Assembly (NCBI RefSeq): GCF_047663525.1
Contig: NC_092590.1
Coordinates: 52,668,501 to 52,732,500, forward strand
DNA from: Anas platyrhynchos
Lineage: Eukaryota; Chordata; Aves; Anseriformes; Anatidae
Reading direction: 5' to 3'
DNA length: 64,000 nucleotides
The notes beneath the pieces were generated by a model. The model saw nothing but the letters and a program-made list of their open reading frames with translations, was not told the origin of the DNA and searched no databases. Of this stretch, positions 60,716 to 64,000 are shown one piece after another. Numbering within the stretch: the stretch's first letter is position 1; each line of letters opens with the position of its first letter. The translations under genes were made by a program, and so were the position numbers.

Positions 60716-63259
60716 TATAAAAAATCTTAGTCATATCTTAAGAACCATTTTCCTTTAAGTATAAAACTATTGTCCTTTATAACGCATTAAAATCAATCAC
60801 TGTGCTAAAAAACCCAGACCTCCCCCCCAAACTCTTAAGTATATTTAAGGTCAGTGAAGTATATACACCAGCAGGATAAAATCAGCAGTTGCATACAGAG
60901 ATTTCATGGTAGTGACATCAGCAATTCAAATTTAAGATATGGACACAATAGCTTGAAGGTTTTTATTTAATAATTCTTTATTTTTGAGTTGAAAAGGGGA
61001 AAAAGTGATTAAAATGCAAAAGTTTTAGTTAATAGATGATCTAACATGTTTCTTATCCCTCCTAAGGTGGCTTTTCTTCTTGTTCCTAATGAAAATGTGA
61101 ATCATAAATGGAAGATGTTGGTATTATGACATGACATCCTTCAGTAAATCATGATACTTTGGGTGGCTGTTGGCATTTTCTGTTGGCTGTACTTCTGTTA
61201 GCTGTTCTATGCCTTGATTTGTGGACTTCCATACTTTTCATTTCTTCTCTTTTAAGCTCTTAAATAACAGAATGCTTCTTACTCTAAGTGCTAAGTTTAT
61301 ATATGTTCCTTCTGAAAAGTATTATGTGGATCCAGGTGGAGAGAAAATAATTTCAAATATTTCATCTTAAGGACTACTTTGGAAAGGCTTTCCTTTTTCA
61401 GGAAATGGCATTCTCTGTGTGACAGCACGGGGTACCCTTTAGTTGCCCTTCAAGCAAAGAAATGTCACAACTGGCCTTTTTCAATGGGAATACATTTTCT
61501 CAGTTACTGTTACTGGAGAATAGTAACTGTTAATAGTTACTGTTACTGAAGCGTTACTGAAGAATACCTGTGATTTGGGAAGGGGTGTTCGTGGTCTCAC
61601 CCGTTTATCCAAAAGGCATCTTCTTGCTCTTGTCAACTTAAAAAAGGTTTCCTTTTGTAGAATCCCCTCCCAGGTAGAGGCTTCTGACCTGGCATGCTCT
61701 TGCTCTAAGGTTTTTGATGTTTGCATTTATTTATGAAGAAGCAGTCTGTTAAGAGAAATCCACAGGCACTACTGATTTGGAGAGATGGGGAAAGCTTTCA
61801 GAAAGCCCCATCGTTTTAGCAATGGTACTTTCTAAAGATGTTCTAAAGTTCCTGTCTGCAGCAGGTGTTCTGTAAGATGCTCCAGCTGTTCAGGACTTGA
61901 AATAACCTCACTTTACAAGTTGTGGGATACCCCTTATGTACAGGTACCACATAAATAACTTGCTTCAGCCCTTTAGTACCAGGTATGTCTGTAGTGACAT
62001 GCATCTATGTTGGACTATGGCAGCTTGGGAGACTTCTACTGCTTGTTGACAAGACCAGTATGGCAATCTGAGCTTTAGAAACCTTTGTGTTTGTTTTCTA
62101 ATGTTAGGATGCTGTTGCAAGGTTGTATTAGATACTGACCCAAACCCCTGTCTTGTGTCTTTTGGTACCTTTAAGATGCACTGGGGTGAGCCTTTTCTCA
62201 GTTACTTTGAGGAGATGACTGCGTGAAGAAGAATATCTTTACTTTTAAACTATTTTGTAGCTTGAAAGCAGGAGAAACAGGAAAGTGGTGAATAAAGGAA
62301 AAAAGAAATAGCTCATAATTTGTGTTAAAACCAATGCACTTCTCCAGCATGTTGTTTTCTGTTGAGTAGAGATAACTTAAAGATATTTTTTCTATATTCT
62401 TTAGTTGAGATTTTCATAAGCTGCCGTTACATGGAAGGAACAGTATAGAACTGAATAGTTAAATTTGCCCAGTAGATGATGAAATCGTACTGTATGCATT
62501 TATAGGCAGATTGTGCTTTTGGAAAGCTAACCCATTAATGGTAATTGCTGAGAGGAATGATTAGTATGCTAGAGCTCTATCAAAAAATAACACGACTGTC
62601 AGAGAGCAGCCAGTTCAAATGAATAAGCATATTCTCCACTTCACCTGAACGTTTCAATTACCTAATTCCAGCTCTGTGTTTTTCTTTAACTAGTAGAGGT
62701 TGCAGTGGGGTGCCACTGCTCCTTTCCATTTGGTCTGCCGTGCCCGAGGCACTCAGTGAATGCAGAGCTGCCTGCAGGGTCCCAGGTCAAGCGATAAACA
62801 TCGACTGTGCTGCATTGAAGCACTCCCAGCATCGGGCACAGGTGCCAGATGCATCTGCTTGTAGAGGCTAGGCTGTAGCCTACCAGCTGGGGCCCTTTAG
62901 AGGACTTTGTGCTGTGGCCTATTTGCAGAACTTCCAGACAACCGAGCCCTTGTTGTAAAGCGCGAGTGTTCGTTAGGTGTTTGGTATCCAAGTGTTGCTT
63001 TCAGCTGTACCTTTGGGTTTGCTGCTACTTTGCATTTTCTCCGTTCCTGATTTTTGTGTTTTTTCATTTTTCTTCAGTGAAACAGCATGCTTGCCAAGGT
63101 GTGAATAGCACCTCATATAAATGCTGTTAATTCTGACTTGCAAATCAGTGTATATGTATTAATTACCTTTTTTTCAATCTTAAGTGTTTCTATTTTGTAC
63201 TCCTGCTTCGTGTTGCTGCAGGAGTATCTGTGGTTTCACAGGGATGGGGAAGTTGTTTA

Positions 63260-63279
63260 AAAATAATAATAATAATAAA
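63260..63279. repeat. AAT trinucleotide repeat
   Basis: About six AAT units. Confidence 0.8.
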
Positions 63280-64000
63280 TCAGCATTCAAGGCACTTAAT
63301 TGTTTAAAGCCTGCATTAAAAAATGCACTGTAATTGAACAGTGCAGCCTGTGAAGAACTATGTCATTTCAGTTCAACTAAGAAGAATGCCATGTTACTGT
63401 CATCATTTATGGTACTGGACAACTGAGCTCCGTGTTCTTGCCTTGTGTAATTAAAACATTGGAAATGATGATTTCAGGGAGTTAAAACATCAGGAGTGTG
63501 TGCAGACCCTGTCACGGCTCTGCCAGCTGTACAGCCCACAGGGCTACGGTGAAAGGGGCTGTGGTGGGCTTGTGCTGGTGAGCAGGCTTAGTGGGGATGC
63601 ACCAAGCTGTTCACGCTTGCAACTCCCTGCAGTTCCCCAAGCCCTGCAGACACCTCATACTTCCCCTGGGCTGGGAAATGCTCTAATGGGCAAACAGGAA
63701 TTGGCTGCGAGCTGCAGGGCTTCAGGAGCAAATGTCCAGCTCTGCTTATGGGGAGGGAGGGGCAGGGCAGGTAGGAGCTCCTTCAGCTCATGGGCAAGCA
63801 TCACAGGACACTTTCAGCCCAAGCACTACGCCACTCATGCACCTTAACAGACTTGGGACTGTATTCCAATACACTAATACACTTTATTTTTATTTATTTT
63901 AATTCTGGATGAGTCTTAAATGTACTTATTTTTCTCTTTTAAGCTGACACTGTTTTCTATAGGGCTAATGTCCCTGGTCCTCACATGATGCAAATGTGAT

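Larger units (their letters stand above)
54877..64000 (+). other. FRYL: Presumed FRYL intron, last part
   Basis: AT-rich intron to the window edge. It contains a GC-richer patch at 57.5-58.4 kb with a PBX/MEIS-like motif, a T-run with GTTT repeat at 59400-59452, a CR1 fragment at 60129-60715, clustered GTTACTG repeats at 61.5 kb, an AAT repeat near 63260-63279 and a GC-richer patch near 63.5-63.8 kb. The canonical FRYL start exon was not found. Confidence 0.5.

Noticed and set aside
60207-60734. 175-codon minus-strand frame as a host gene
   Set aside because: It is the C-terminal part of CR1 ORF2 read into a little flanking sequence.
1-64000. tRNA, rRNA, snRNA, endogenous retrovirus, CRISPR or bacterial elements
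   Set aside because: No cloverleaf, conserved small-RNA block, LTR pair, viral gene or spaced repeat array was seen by eye; a covariance-model and repeat search would be needed to exclude small ones.

Overview
This window is vertebrate nuclear DNA, almost certainly from a bird. Genes are sparse and split by GT-AG introns. The interspersed repeats are CR1 LINEs, whose 3' ends carry the typical avian CR1 motifs. Two CpG islands stand out from an AT-rich background. I could not fix the species: the CR1 copies suit chicken- or duck-like birds, but that is only a guess. No bacterial features (operons, CRISPR, insertion sequences) were seen.

The one gene I can read completely is OCIAD1, on the minus strand from 20253 down to 6280. 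I worked out eight coding exons by hand. All have GT donors and AG acceptors and compatible phases, and they give a 254-residue protein that matches vertebrate OCIAD1 from the N-terminal OCIA domain to the invariant C-terminal tail. Its first exon lies in a CpG island at about 19.9-20.5 kb. Introns 4 and 7 carry CR1 fragments, and the exon 2 acceptor is unusual.

About 3.7 kb away, a second and stronger CpG island (23.6-24.6 kb) faces the opposite way. It has a perfect CRE, three CCAAT boxes, a YY1-like site, a GGGAC pentamer repeat and a consensus GTGAGT donor at 24114. By known synteny (FRYL and OCIAD1 lie head to head in vertebrates) this is probably the FRYL promoter and 5'UTR exon 1. The rest of the window (24-64 kb) would then be 5' intron sequence of FRYL. 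The canonical FRYL coding start was not found and presumably lies beyond the right edge. Inside this intron are a likely alternative first coding exon with its own CRE-like promoter (about 54.48-54.88 kb), two possible non-coding or cryptic exons (36521-36727, 39190-39393) and four CR1 fragments.

The region left of 6 kb is downstream of OCIAD1 and shows no gene I recognise. The observations most worth checking are the alternative FRYL coding exon; a 30-bp minisatellite just upstream of the FRYL island that packs six antisense poly(A) hexamers; a possible divergent transcript from the OCIAD1 island; the odd OCIAD1 exon 2 acceptor; and a small secreted-protein-like reading frame at 48.7-49.0 kb. 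No clearly new multi-gene system is visible.
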